Counted from the first letter of the stretch, positions 44,589 through 52,249 are shown. The stretch is DNA of 64,000 nucleotides from an uncultured Flavobacterium sp. (GCA_943912855.1 CALTVC010000010.1:1-64000); one strand, 5' to 3'. Notes: generated from the letters alone by a model not told the origin. Numbers and translations: made by a program.

Positions 44589-45410
44589 ATGCTTAAAAAA
44601 CTATTGCTTTTACTACTACTTTGTGCACCTGTTGCACATGTATTTGCACAGGAAGAAACGGTATACTCCGTGTATTTTGAGTTTGACAAATACAACCTGG
44701 ATGAAAAACAGGGTACAAATATGGTGGCATTTGTAAAAGCCATAGATACAACGCGTATAGAAACCATAGAAATTTTTGGCTACTGCGACGACCGCGGCAA
44801 AGACAGTTATAACCTTAAACTGAGTAAAAACCGCGCAAACACCATTAAGACCAAACTGATGTCGCAGGGTGTAAAAAACAAAATCATTATTACCATAGAG
44901 GGTAAAGGGCGCATAATGCTCGATGAGGATATGGACAACAAAAGCGAGGCACGTTCTAAAAACCGTCGCGTAGACGTTGTGGTAAACTTTAAACCGGTGC
45001 CACCACCAGCACTGGAACCGGGTATGTATAACTCGGTTAAAGAAAAAATGATAGTAGGCGACCGTGTATACCTGGAAAAGATCCTTTTCGAAAAAGGAAG
45101 TAGTGTACTTACATCTAGCTCTAAAAAAGAACTGGACAGGGTTGTAAAACTGCTACAGAAATACAAATCGTTTGAGTTTGAAATACAAGGGCATATTTGC
45201 TGTACACCTACCTTCCAGAAAGAAGCAATAGACCGTGGCAGCCGAAAGCGTGAACTAAGTGTAAACCGCGCCATGTCTGTATTTAAATACCTGAAATCTA
45301 AAAATATAAATCCTAAACGGATGACGTATAAAGGCTATGGGAACACCAGGCCACTGGGTAAAGGCCCTGAATACGACAGACGTGTGGAGCTGGTTATTAC
45401 CAAGGCATAA
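44589..45410 (+). CDS. OmpA-family protein with two OmpA-like domains
   Basis: This gene encodes a 273-aa exported protein from the ATG at 44589 (signal peptide ending HVFAQ). It carries two OmpA-like peptidoglycan-binding domains in tandem. The first (about 25-140) has YSVYFEFDKYNLD and SKNRANTIKTKL. The second (about 160-270) has ILFEKGSSVLTSSSKKELD, the insert QGHICCTPTFQKEA, and SVNRAMSVFKYLKSK with DRRVELVI. There is no N-terminal barrel. It probably tethers the envelope to peptidoglycan. Confidence 0.93.
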   Translation: MLKKLLLLLLLCAPVAHVFAQEETVYSVYFEFDKYNLDEKQGTNMVAFVKAIDTTRIETIEIFGYCDDRGKDSYNLKLSKNRANTIKTKLMSQGVKNKIIITIEGKGRIMLDEDMDNKSEARSKNRRVDVVVNFKPVPPPALEPGMYNSVKEKMIVGDRVYLEKILFEKGSSVLTSSSKKELDRVVKLLQKYKSFEFEIQGHICCTPTFQKEAIDRGSRKRELSVNRAMSVFKYLKSKNINPKRMTYKGYGNTRPLGKGPEYDRRVELVITKA

Positions 45411-45421
45411 CAAAATACTTA

Positions 45422-45449
45422 ATCCGGGCTGTGTTCCGGATTTTTTTTG
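45422..45449 (+). terminator. Terminator after the kup-ompA pair
   Basis: AATCCGG and CCGGATT pair around an 8-nt loop and are followed by T6 or more, 11 nt past the stop codon. Confidence 0.88.
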
Positions 45450-45491
45450 CGCTGTACAATAACCACAAAGATTGATTCGTTTTACAAAATG

Positions 45492-45532
45492 TAAAGTTTA
45501 TTTTACTTTATGAAAAAATATTTTTACATTTG
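45492..45532 (+). promoter_or_regulatory. Promoter with small palindrome, membrane protein / Xre pair
   Basis: TAAAGT (45492-45497) and ACTTTA (45505-45510) form an inverted repeat upstream of the -7 box TACATTTG (45525-45532). The palindrome is a candidate operator for the Xre-type regulator encoded by the second gene. Confidence 0.45.
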
Positions 45533-45555
45533 GTTAAATCTTAAAATCAATCATC

Positions 45556-46038
45556 ATGAAAACAACGTATTTGTTTCCGTACCGTTACAAATTGGTTAGC
45601 GGTATCATTTTTGGAATTTCATTGTTACTTTTTTCGCTTACGCATAGCGATGAAGAATACCTTCCGGTAAAATTATATTCAAAAGTATTCGCTATTGTAG
45701 CTTATAAAGATATGTTTGGACCTACGGGATGGTTTATATGGACAGAAAATGATATTATAGACGAAATTCTATTTGCTTTTACTATTGTTTCCGGACTTGT
45801 TTTTGCTTTTAGTAAAGAAAAAACAGAGGATGAAATGGTAGCATCAATCAGGTTAAACAGTCTGGTAAGAGCCACAGTAATCAATTACCTCATATTGCTT
45901 TTCTTATACTTAACCGTATATGATTCACCATTTTTAAACGTACTTAACGCGGCGATGTTCTCGCAGTTGCTTATTTTTATCATCTTATTTCGCGTTAGCA
46001 TGTATCGTTTTAATAAATCGGCACGATATGAAGAATAA
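45556..46038 (+). CDS. Small membrane protein paired with an Xre regulator
   Basis: This gene encodes a 160-aa protein with about four membrane helices (about 15-30, 72-88, 108-125 and 132-150) and charged loops. The family was not named, but membrane proteins of this size are often paired with a short Xre gene in Bacteroidetes. It overlaps the Xre gene by 11 bp, so the two are translationally coupled. A role in sensing at the membrane is inference. Confidence 0.82.
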   Translation: MKTTYLFPYRYKLVSGIIFGISLLLFSLTHSDEEYLPVKLYSKVFAIVAYKDMFGPTGWFIWTENDIIDEILFAFTIVSGLVFAFSKEKTEDEMVASIRLNSLVRATVINYLILLFLYLTVYDSPFLNVLNAAMFSQLLIFIILFRVSMYRFNKSARYEE

Positions 46039-46228
46039 CATAAAAGTACAACGTGCCATACATAACCTTACCCAGGCAGAACTAGCCGATAAAATCGGGG
46101 TTAGCCGTCAGACAATTAACGCCATGGAAGCAGGTAAGTACGTACCCAGTACCGTATTGGCACTCAAGCTTTCGGGATTGTTTGGTGTGGGTGTAAACGA
46201 TATTTTTACCCTTGAAGAAGGCGAATAA
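46028..46228 (+). CDS. Short Xre-family HTH regulator
   Basis: This gene encodes a 66-aa protein made of a single helix-turn-helix. It reads RAIHNLTQAELADKIGVSRQ and continues TINAMEAGKYVPSTVLALKL, ending in an acidic GVNDIFTLEEGE. This is the compact YozG/SinR-like type. It starts inside the end of the membrane-protein gene. It probably regulates this pair. Confidence 0.92.
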   Translation: MKNNIKVQRAIHNLTQAELADKIGVSRQTINAMEAGKYVPSTVLALKLSGLFGVGVNDIFTLEEGE

Positions 46229-46261
46229 ATAATTGTACCTTAGCCGTAAGAAATAGAAAAT

Positions 46262-46735
46262 ATGCAACAGGCATTTTTACATACACCACTGGGCGCAGCC
46301 ATAATAGAGGGCGATGAAAATGGTATCAGTCGCATAAGCATTACCGATGGTGATGTCCCTGCCCCTACCCAAATCCCTGAAGTGCTGAAGGAAGCCGTAA
46401 ACCAGTTGAAGGCTTATTTTGATGGTGACCTCAACGCATTTACCTTTACGCTTAACCCAAAGGGTACCGATTTCCAGAAAAAAGTTTGGGCTGAGCTGGT
46501 AAATATTCCCTTTGGAAAAACCACTTCCTACCAGGAACTGTCTATAAAGCTGGGCGATGTTAAGGCAATACGGGCAGTGGCATCGGCAAATGGTAAAAAT
46601 CCGCTATGGATTGTGGTACCATGTCACAGAGTAATTGGCTCTGACGGTTCGCTTACGGGCTATGCAGGCGGTCTGTGGCGAAAAAAATGGTTGCTGGAAC
46701 ACGAAACCCCACCCATACAGCAAAGTCTGTTTTAA
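46262..46735 (+). CDS. ogt: Methylated-DNA--protein-cysteine methyltransferase
   Basis: This gene encodes a 157-aa DNA repair protein that removes alkyl groups from O6-alkylguanine onto its own Cys. The acceptor is in LWIVVPCHRVIGSDG (about residue 121). The DNA-binding part has FGKTTSYQELSIKLG with an ASANGKNP loop. A short N-terminal domain precedes it, as in Ogt. It acts alone and only once per molecule. Confidence 0.95.
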   Translation: MQQAFLHTPLGAAIIEGDENGISRISITDGDVPAPTQIPEVLKEAVNQLKAYFDGDLNAFTFTLNPKGTDFQKKVWAELVNIPFGKTTSYQELSIKLGDVKAIRAVASANGKNPLWIVVPCHRVIGSDGSLTGYAGGLWRKKWLLEHETPPIQQSLF

Positions 46736-46801
46736 GAAGCGCTGTTGTCAGTTTCCTATTCACTATTGATTATGGAATCGATAGCCATGGAACTTCGTGA
46801 A

Positions 46802-46827
46802 AAAACTTTGTGGACTTTGTGGTAAAA
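46802..46827 (-). repeat. CACAAAG dispersed repeat, copy 2
   Basis: The minus strand reads TTTTACCACAAAG followed by TCCACAAAGTTTT. This matches the element at 18075-18101 apart from one deleted base and adjacent changes. The gap 46736-46952 holds nothing else that was recognised. Confidence 0.6.
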
Positions 46828-46952
46828 CTCAGCGATTGATAAAAAACTAATAAAACCACCCCTCCTTACCTCATAAAGCCGTAATTTTATCCTTACGATT
46901 TTGGTTTACAAAATTCGGGTTTGAAAATTCACAATTCCTAATTGAAAAAACT

Positions 46953-47495
46953 ATGGCACTTACACCGCCCTTTAACCTGCATAAATGGATAGACGATAAC
47001 CGCCACCTGCTTAAACCTCCTGTGGGTAACAAAAATATTTACCCACTATCAGACGACTATATTGTCATGGTAGTAGCAGGCCCTAACGCTCGTAAAGACT
47101 ACCATTACAACGAAACGGAAGAACTTTTTTATCAGCTGGAAGGTAGCATAAAAGTAGTGGTTCAGGACGAAGGCGAGCGCAAGGAAATGGAACTGCACGC
47201 CGGCGATATGTATCTGCATCCTGCCAAAGTACCGCACAGCCCCGTACGTAGCGAAGGTTCTATTGGTCTTGTCATCGAACGCATTCGTGTAGGGCGTGGT
47301 TTTACCGATGGGCTACTTTGGCATTGTGATAACTGCAACCACAAACTTTATGAAGTGTATTTTGAACTACACAACATAGAAAAAGACTTCCTGCCGCATT
47401 TTAAGCATTTTTATAATTCGGAAGAGTTGCGCACCTGCAAAAGCTGTGGCCACGTACTCCCTGCCGACCCTCGTTTTGTAGCAAAAGAAGAATAG
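46953..47495 (+). CDS. nbaC: 3-hydroxyanthranilate 3,4-dioxygenase
   Basis: This gene encodes a 180-aa cupin enzyme that opens the ring of 3-hydroxyanthranilate in the kynurenine route to quinolinate and NAD. Iron ligands are His and Glu in KDYHYNETEELFYQLEG and His in LHPAKVPHSPVR. The C-terminal rubredoxin-like metal site of the bacterial enzyme is present as CDNC (about 129-132) and CKSCGH (about 166-171). No other kynurenine gene lies in the window. Confidence 0.95.
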   Translation: MALTPPFNLHKWIDDNRHLLKPPVGNKNIYPLSDDYIVMVVAGPNARKDYHYNETEELFYQLEGSIKVVVQDEGERKEMELHAGDMYLHPAKVPHSPVRSEGSIGLVIERIRVGRGFTDGLLWHCDNCNHKLYEVYFELHNIEKDFLPHFKHFYNSEELRTCKSCGHVLPADPRFVAKEE

Positions 47496-47518
47496 AATTC
47501 TTCAAAATAAAACATTTG

Positions 47519-47572
47519 ACACAGCCTGTACTGCATTCCAAATTAAGGAATTATGTATAGGCTGTGTTTTTT
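47519..47572 (+). terminator. Terminator after nbaC
   Basis: A long imperfect stem (ACACAGCCTGTACTGCATTCC-type arm, 47519-47539, with 47547-47567) is followed by a T-run, 23 nt after the stop codon. Confidence 0.8.
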
Positions 47573-47588
47573 ATTTAAGAATTTTCTT

Positions 47589-47596
47589 TACTTTTG
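47589..47596 (+). promoter_or_regulatory. Putative -7 box of the small membrane protein gene
   Basis: TACTTTTG is an exact TAnnTTTG match, 30 nt upstream of the ATG at 47627. Confidence 0.5.
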
Positions 47597-47626
47597 ATAA
47601 CACCAAAACCAAAAAATTAAAAAACC

Positions 47627-47812
47627 ATGAAACCAAAACTAATGCTTACCGCGCTGTTAGCGGTAGTATTGCTTGTCCTAGGTGGCGTGCTGTTCATACA
47701 CTTTACAAACGACCATAAGGAATGCGAAACAGTTAAGGAATACTCCGTAACCCCCAAAGGAGAAAAAATTGTAATAGAAAGGCACGTATGCCGCGAGCGT
47801 TTTGCTATCTAA
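47627..47812 (+). CDS. Small single-pass membrane protein
   Basis: This gene encodes a 61-aa protein with one hydrophobic helix at the N-terminus (about 5-25, LMLTALLAVVLLVLGGVLF). A short hydrophilic tail follows with two Cys residues (ECETVKEYSV and HVCRERFAI). It has its own terminator-promoter boundary upstream, so it is likely a real gene. The family is unknown. Confidence 0.72.
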   Translation: MKPKLMLTALLAVVLLVLGGVLFIHFTNDHKECETVKEYSVTPKGEKIVIERHVCRERFAI

Positions 47813-47890
47813 CAGCATTATTCACAAAAAAATAACCTTAAGAACCCCTTAAAATTCAAAAAGGCAGGCCGTTATGGCACTGTAATTGGT

Positions 47891-47898
47891 TACCTTTG
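47891..47898 (+). promoter_or_regulatory. Putative -7 box of the corA leader transcript
   Basis: TACCTTTG is an exact TAnnTTTG match. Transcription would begin near 47904-47906, giving a leader of about 105 nt before the corA start and about 15 nt before the leader ORF. Confidence 0.55.
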
Positions 47899-47920
47899 CA
47901 AAAAATTTGTTCGCACACCT

Positions 47921-47965
47921 ATGGACGACGACAGTCATACGAAAGTATTAACCGTTCAGGGATAG
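47921..47965 (+). CDS. Leader peptide upstream of corA
   Basis: This is a 14-residue ORF (MDDDSHTKVLTVQG, stop TAG at 47963-47965). It starts just downstream of the predicted transcription start and ends 45 nt before the corA ATG. Three Asp residues follow the start Met. Acidic runs at the start of a peptide destabilise ribosomes at low Mg2+ in E. coli, and the mgtL leader uses this. The stop codon lies inside hairpin A of the leader. Whether it is translated is not shown. Confidence 0.6.
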   Translation: MDDDSHTKVLTVQG

Positions 47966-48006
47966 CCGGTTAGCGCTTTCCCTGCACATAAATCACGGGA
48001 AAACGC
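47957..48006 (+). promoter_or_regulatory. Mutually exclusive hairpins in the corA leader (putative attenuator)
   Basis: Hairpin A pairs CAGGGA-U-AGC (47957-47966) with GCU-U-UCCCUG (47975-47984) and contains the leader stop codon. Hairpin B pairs GCG-C-UUUCCC (47973-47982) with GGGAAA-A-CGC (47997-48006) and ends 4 nt before the corA ATG. The two share 47975-47982 and cannot coexist. A small AUAC-GAAA-GUAU tetraloop hairpin (47937-47948) lies in the leader ORF. Confidence 0.65.
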
Positions 48007-48010
48007 AATC

Positions 48011-48940
48011 ATGGTAACTTTTTACACCACAAATCAGCACGGTCTTACCGTAGCCCCTACTGCCAACAACGCGCTTTGGATAAGCGCCGTAAATCCTAAC
48101 GAAGCCGAGAAAAACTACCTCCTTAACGAGCTTAAGGTTCCCGAGGCTTTTTACAACGACATTGAAGACACTGATGAACGCCCACGCATAGAATTTGAAG
48201 ACGGGTGGTACCTCATCATTTTACGCATTCCGGTAAAACACAACAATGAACGCCTGCCCTACACTACCGCCCCAATGGGTATAGTGTTTAAAGACGGTAT
48301 TTTCGTATCGCTTTGCTTTACACAAAACGACCTTATAGACGATTTTATAAGCTATTCTCAAAAAAAGCGCATACTGCCGGTTAACCATTTTGATTTGGTA
48401 CTGCGCCTGTTGCTTTCCAGCAGTATTTGGTTCCAGAAATACCTGAAACAGATTAACCAGCTTATAAAACATGCTGAAGACAACCTGGAGCAGTCTATCC
48501 GTAACGAAGACTTACAGGCGTTGCTGCAAATAGAAAAGTGTCTGGTGTATTTTATCACCTCGATTAAGGGCAATGAAATGCTGTTCTATCGCCTTCGCAA
48601 TCTTAAAGAACATCGAGAAACCTACGATGCCGACCTGATTGAAGACGTAGAAATAGAACTACGCCAGGCTCAGGACACGACTAACATTTACAGCGACATC
48701 CTTACCGGAACCATGGATGCCTATGCCAGCGTGATTTCTAACAACCTCAACGTAATCATGAAACGGCTTACGTCGATTTCCATTATCCTGATGATACCTA
48801 CGTTAATTGCCAGCTTTTATGGCATGAACGTACCAAACGGACTACAGGAAAACCCTCACGGGCTGTGGCTTATAGCACTTGCCTCGTTTATCATTTCAGT
48901 AGTGGGAGTACTGCTGTTTAAGAAGAAGAATTTGTTTTAA
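48011..48940 (+). CDS. corA: CorA-family magnesium transporter
   Basis: This gene encodes a 309-aa Mg2+ channel subunit. A large cytoplasmic domain with long helices (about 1-245) is followed by two C-terminal membrane helices. The selectivity signature YGMNVPNG is at about 272-279, after TM1 (SIILMIPTLIASF). The C-terminus is basic (FKKKNLF), as in CorA. The leader upstream suggests control by translation of a short acidic peptide. Confidence 0.95.
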   Translation: MVTFYTTNQHGLTVAPTANNALWISAVNPNEAEKNYLLNELKVPEAFYNDIEDTDERPRIEFEDGWYLIILRIPVKHNNERLPYTTAPMGIVFKDGIFVSLCFTQNDLIDDFISYSQKKRILPVNHFDLVLRLLLSSSIWFQKYLKQINQLIKHAEDNLEQSIRNEDLQALLQIEKCLVYFITSIKGNEMLFYRLRNLKEHRETYDADLIEDVEIELRQAQDTTNIYSDILTGTMDAYASVISNNLNVIMKRLTSISIILMIPTLIASFYGMNVPNGLQENPHGLWLIALASFIISVVGVLLFKKKNLF

Positions 48941-48954
48941 TGTAGCAATGAATC

Positions 48955-49027
48955 AATGTAACAATTCCACGTAGCTTTCAATACCCCTAAAAATCGTTAC
49001 ATTACTACATTTTCAAATTGTTACATT
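48955..49027. promoter_or_regulatory. Inverted GTTACATT/AATGTAAC repeats upstream of the S24 regulator
   Basis: AATGTAACAATT (48955-48966) and its exact inverse AATTGTTACATT (49016-49027) flank a region with further GTTACATTA and CTACATT words. They lie upstream of the -7 box TACATTTG. They could be binding sites for the adjacent repressor or a dispersed intergenic repeat. Confidence 0.5.
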
Positions 49028-49046
49028 AAAGAAAAGATTATTTTCT

Positions 49047-49054
49047 TACATTTG
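49047..49054 (+). promoter_or_regulatory. Putative -7 box of the S24 regulator gene
   Basis: TACATTTG is an exact TAnnTTTG match, 14 nt before the ATG at 49069. Confidence 0.5.
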
Positions 49055-49068
49055 TAAAAAAATCCACT

Positions 49069-49761
49069 ATGATATCTAAGCGCGTAGGTGAATTTATAGA
49101 AGCCACAGGCATCAGTTATTATGCTTTTGAAAACAGCATCGGGGCGAGCCGTGGTGCTATAAGCAAGGCTGTTAAGGACGAGAAAAGCATAGGTAGCAAC
49201 GTAATTGAAAAAATTATGGCGCAATACCCACAAATCAACCCAACCTGGCTGGTTACAGGCAACGGCGATATGCTGCTTCCTGAGAGCGAAATACCATCAG
49301 GGGTTACTACGTTCCGTTTAAAGACCGATGTTGCCTTAGAGAGCCAGAGAATACCCTTGTACGACCTGGAGGCTGTGGCCGGTATAGTACCATTGTTTGG
49401 CAGTGCTACGACAATGAAGCCCGAAGATTATATATCCGTACCTCACTTACCAAAGTGCGACGGCGCGGTATACGTTACCGGCGACAGTATGCGCCCTATC
49501 CTAAACAGTGGTGACATAGTGATGTACAAGATTTTAGACGATATAAAAAACAGCATTTTCTTTGGCGAAATGTACCTGCTGGGCCTTGATATGGGCGGCG
49601 ATGAATACATCACAGTGAAATATATCCATCGCAGTGAGGAAGCCGAACATATAAAGCTGGTAAGCGAAAACCCGAAGCATCAGCCTAAAGATGTTCCGTT
49701 ACAATCGGTTAGGGCGCTGGCGCTGGTTAAGGGCAGCATCCGCATTAATTCCATGTTTTAA
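49069..49761 (+). CDS. Xre/S24 LexA-like repressor
   Basis: This gene encodes a 230-aa regulator. An N-terminal helix-turn-helix (about 1-65: FIEATGISYYAFENSIGASR, then GAISKAVKDEKS) is joined to an S24 peptidase-like domain. The serine of the Ser-Lys dyad is in YVTGDSMRPILNSGDIV (about 144) and the lysine in EYITVKYIHR (about 185). An Ala-Gly pair before the peptidase domain (LEAVAGIVP) could be the self-cleavage site. Such proteins resemble phage CI repressors, but no phage genes follow. Confidence 0.92.
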   Translation: MISKRVGEFIEATGISYYAFENSIGASRGAISKAVKDEKSIGSNVIEKIMAQYPQINPTWLVTGNGDMLLPESEIPSGVTTFRLKTDVALESQRIPLYDLEAVAGIVPLFGSATTMKPEDYISVPHLPKCDGAVYVTGDSMRPILNSGDIVMYKILDDIKNSIFFGEMYLLGLDMGGDEYITVKYIHRSEEAEHIKLVSENPKHQPKDVPLQSVRALALVKGSIRINSMF

Positions 49762-49864
49762 GGCAACTCCTTAAAATAAAATATTTTACAGGCAATTTGC
49801 GTATTACTTTTGACGTTCAGCAAGGTATGTGTAAATTGCCTGTAGTTTTTTATACCAACCAATT

Positions 49865-50485
49865 ATGAAAACCAGCCTACTCTTAACATCATTGCTTTTT
49901 TGCTGTCTTACTGCACACGTTCAGGAGAAGGAACCTGGCTCACAGGAACCGAAATATTATAAGTTTTCCGGCATAGCAGAAGATAAGTTTTACACCGTTT
50001 ACTGGGCAGAAAAAATTAATCCATCTGAAAAATATGATTATTGGGCGTATGTAGCGGAAGGAATGTCTTTTTACTTTAATGAATCTCCACACATTGTGAA
50101 AGAAGGTGGTAATACAGCTTATAGAAAATACACCAAAATTACACCTCCCCGCTATGGATTCTTTGTAGGTTGCCATCCTTCTTCGTGCTTGCAATCTATA
50201 ACCGTAGTAAAAAACAAAAAGGTACACTACATAGATACTCTGGTAGGTTTAAGAGACTTCATTGGTACTGTAGAGAATATTGAGGAAGCGCTGTTATATG
50301 CAGCTACTTATGACTATTACACTAATGAAGAATATTACAAAAAAACCAATGGCGGCTATGAGTTTATAGCCCAGAAAATAGGCATACAGGGCATAACACT
50401 CAGCCCACGTATGAACGTAACCATTACCAAAGATGGTTTTATAAAAGTTGAGCCTATCGAAATTAAATCAACCGGCAGAAAATGA
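49865..50485 (+). CDS. Secreted protein of unknown function, paralogue A
   Basis: This gene encodes a 206-aa exported protein (signal peptide to about 19). It has alternating aromatic and charged beta-type sequence. It shares the layout of the next gene: PSEKYDYWAYVAEG, GTVENIEEALLYAATYDYY and TITKDGFIKVEPI. One Cys pair is seen in GCHPSSCLQSI. Its stop codon overlaps the start of the next gene (ATGA). No family was recognised. Confidence 0.8.
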   Translation: MKTSLLLTSLLFCCLTAHVQEKEPGSQEPKYYKFSGIAEDKFYTVYWAEKINPSEKYDYWAYVAEGMSFYFNESPHIVKEGGNTAYRKYTKITPPRYGFFVGCHPSSCLQSITVVKNKKVHYIDTLVGLRDFIGTVENIEEALLYAATYDYYTNEEYYKKTNGGYEFIAQKIGIQGITLSPRMNVTITKDGFIKVEPIEIKSTGRK

Positions 50486-51069
50486 AATTAGTAAGCATAC
50501 AAAGTTTAGCAACAATCATGCTGTTCGGTTTATTTACATCATGTGATAAAAGCACAACGATTTACGACCAAGGCGATTCAACTACAGCAATGCCATATCC
50601 AAGAGAATTCTTTCTTTTAAGCAGTTATACTAATGAAATTTCAGCATTGGTTTCCGAAATAAAACCCGGAAAAGACTACGATTACTGGAGCTATATAGGA
50701 GAAAAAACCAATGAATTCGGAGATAAAAAACTGAAAACACTAATAAATATGGATAGTGTTTTCAAAGCAAGACGATATTCAGGAAAAGTACTAACAGGTA
50801 TAAAAAATGGTACCATAGAGTACTATGGTTTAGAAAGTATATCACGATTTTTAGGCAAAGTAGACAATATTACCGAAGCATTTCTAATAGCGGAATCTTA
50901 CGGATACACGGCGCACAAATTTTTTGAAACCGACCATTATTATGTAGAAAATGGCAACTACATTTTAAGACTCTCTCCAAATGTGTTACAATGTCAGGAC
51001 TGCGTTGTAGAAGTAACCGTTACAAAAGACGGTTTCTTAAAAAGTCGTTTTATTGAAGAAATCAAATAG
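50482..51069 (+). CDS. Lipoprotein of unknown function, paralogue B
   Basis: This gene encodes a 195-aa lipoprotein (LFGLFTSCDKS, Cys at 21). It resembles the upstream gene in the segments PGKDYDYWSYIGEK, GKVDNITEAFLIAESYGY and VTVTKDGFLKSRFI. It has a Cys pair in LQCQDCVVEV at the place of the final beta strands. The start overlaps the stop codon of paralogue A by 4 bp. The duplication is old, since most positions differ. Confidence 0.8.
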   Translation: MKLVSIQSLATIMLFGLFTSCDKSTTIYDQGDSTTAMPYPREFFLLSSYTNEISALVSEIKPGKDYDYWSYIGEKTNEFGDKKLKTLINMDSVFKARRYSGKVLTGIKNGTIEYYGLESISRFLGKVDNITEAFLIAESYGYTAHKFFETDHYYVENGNYILRLSPNVLQCQDCVVEVTVTKDGFLKSRFIEEIK

Positions 51070-51073
51070 AAAT

Positions 51074-52249
51074 ATGAGGCAATTTGCAACCATAATAATG
51101 CTGTTTATACTGCAAAATCATTTTGCTCAAAACCACATAAAATACACAAAAGACAGCGATACAACACTTATAAACTATAGAAATAAAGTTGAAGATAAGT
51201 TTGACATACAACATATTACAGATTTGCAAGAATCTTATGTGTTCCGGAGCTGGAATACAAACTCATTGCTGGAAATACGGAAAGACAGTACAAATCAACT
51301 TACAGGTACTATAACGTACATTGCCGATGAATCTTCAAAAGAAAACAGCAGTATTTACACCAAAACATTTAACCTCAGTTACAAAGAAGTTGCTGAATTG
51401 TACAAGGTTATTAACACCTCAAGGATAGACACCATTGCGGATGATTATCTGATTGCAGGATGGCCGAGGGGTTTTGATGGGTATCTGTATACTTACGAGA
51501 CTAAAAATGACTCGGTATATTCGCGCAAAAGCTATAGATGCGCTGGTAATTACCAGCTCCTCCCTGAAGCAGTTGCGGTAGAGCGTTTTAATAAAAAACT
51601 TTACGACTGTCTTACAAAAGATTATTTTAAAATATTTGAGGATGAGATGCCTTTTTTAAGCTGGCACTATCCAGGCACTGCTCTACACGTGAGCAAAATA
51701 CTACCAAAAGAACAATTTCTCAATTACAAAACTATACAAAGGAAAAACGGTCCTTACATCAACAAAACCAAACACTATAAACTGGTTTATAATGAATATG
51801 CATCAGATGGACCGAAAAATGATACTATAACCACCATCATTCACAATTGGCGGGGGTATAAATTTGTAACTACAATAAATTATTTTCCCAGAATAGAACT
51901 TCGGAACCACTGTATCCTTAAGAATAAGGACACAATAGCAAATACGGGCATTTTTAATAATAAAGTAAGCAAGCTTTTAAATAAAATAAACAAAAGTCTT
52001 GAAAAGCAGTTCATTAAAATAAAGCAGACAGATGCAAAAGAAGCAAGTCCCTGCCTGGAAGGAATGACCTTTATCCCTTTTGAAATGGATAAACTGGAAA
52101 TGGAAATTAATACTGAAAAAGAATTTACGTTTATAGCCCAAAACAACGTAGGCATGGCTTGTCTCCCTGTAATGTATTACAGCATAACGATTGCTTATTC
52201 GAAAATAAAGAAATACCTGATTGATACTCTTACTAAAGTCAGTGATTAA
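51074..52249 (+). CDS. Secreted protein of unknown function
   Basis: This gene encodes a 391-aa exported protein from the ATG at 51074 (MRQFATIIMLFILQNHFAQ signal). An upstream in-frame TTG gives a less signal-like start. It is rich in Lys, Asn and Tyr, with CLEGMTFIPFEMDKLEMEI near residue 330. No domain was recognised. It follows the paralogue pair with a 4-nt gap and completes a three-gene unit. Its stop codon overlaps that of the converging GNAT gene. Confidence 0.78.
   Translation: MRQFATIIMLFILQNHFAQNHIKYTKDSDTTLINYRNKVEDKFDIQHITDLQESYVFRSWNTNSLLEIRKDSTNQLTGTITYIADESSKENSSIYTKTFNLSYKEVAELYKVINTSRIDTIADDYLIAGWPRGFDGYLYTYETKNDSVYSRKSYRCAGNYQLLPEAVAVERFNKKLYDCLTKDYFKIFEDEMPFLSWHYPGTALHVSKILPKEQFLNYKTIQRKNGPYINKTKHYKLVYNEYASDGPKNDTITTIIHNWRGYKFVTTINYFPRIELRNHCILKNKDTIANTGIFNNKVSKLLNKINKSLEKQFIKIKQTDAKEASPCLEGMTFIPFEMDKLEMEINTEKEFTFIAQNNVGMACLPVMYYSITIAYSKIKKYLIDTLTKVSD

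Noticed and set aside
49069..52249. Prophage remnant led by the S24 repressor-like gene
   Set aside because: The following genes encode exported proteins. No integrase, capsid, terminase or lysis gene was found.
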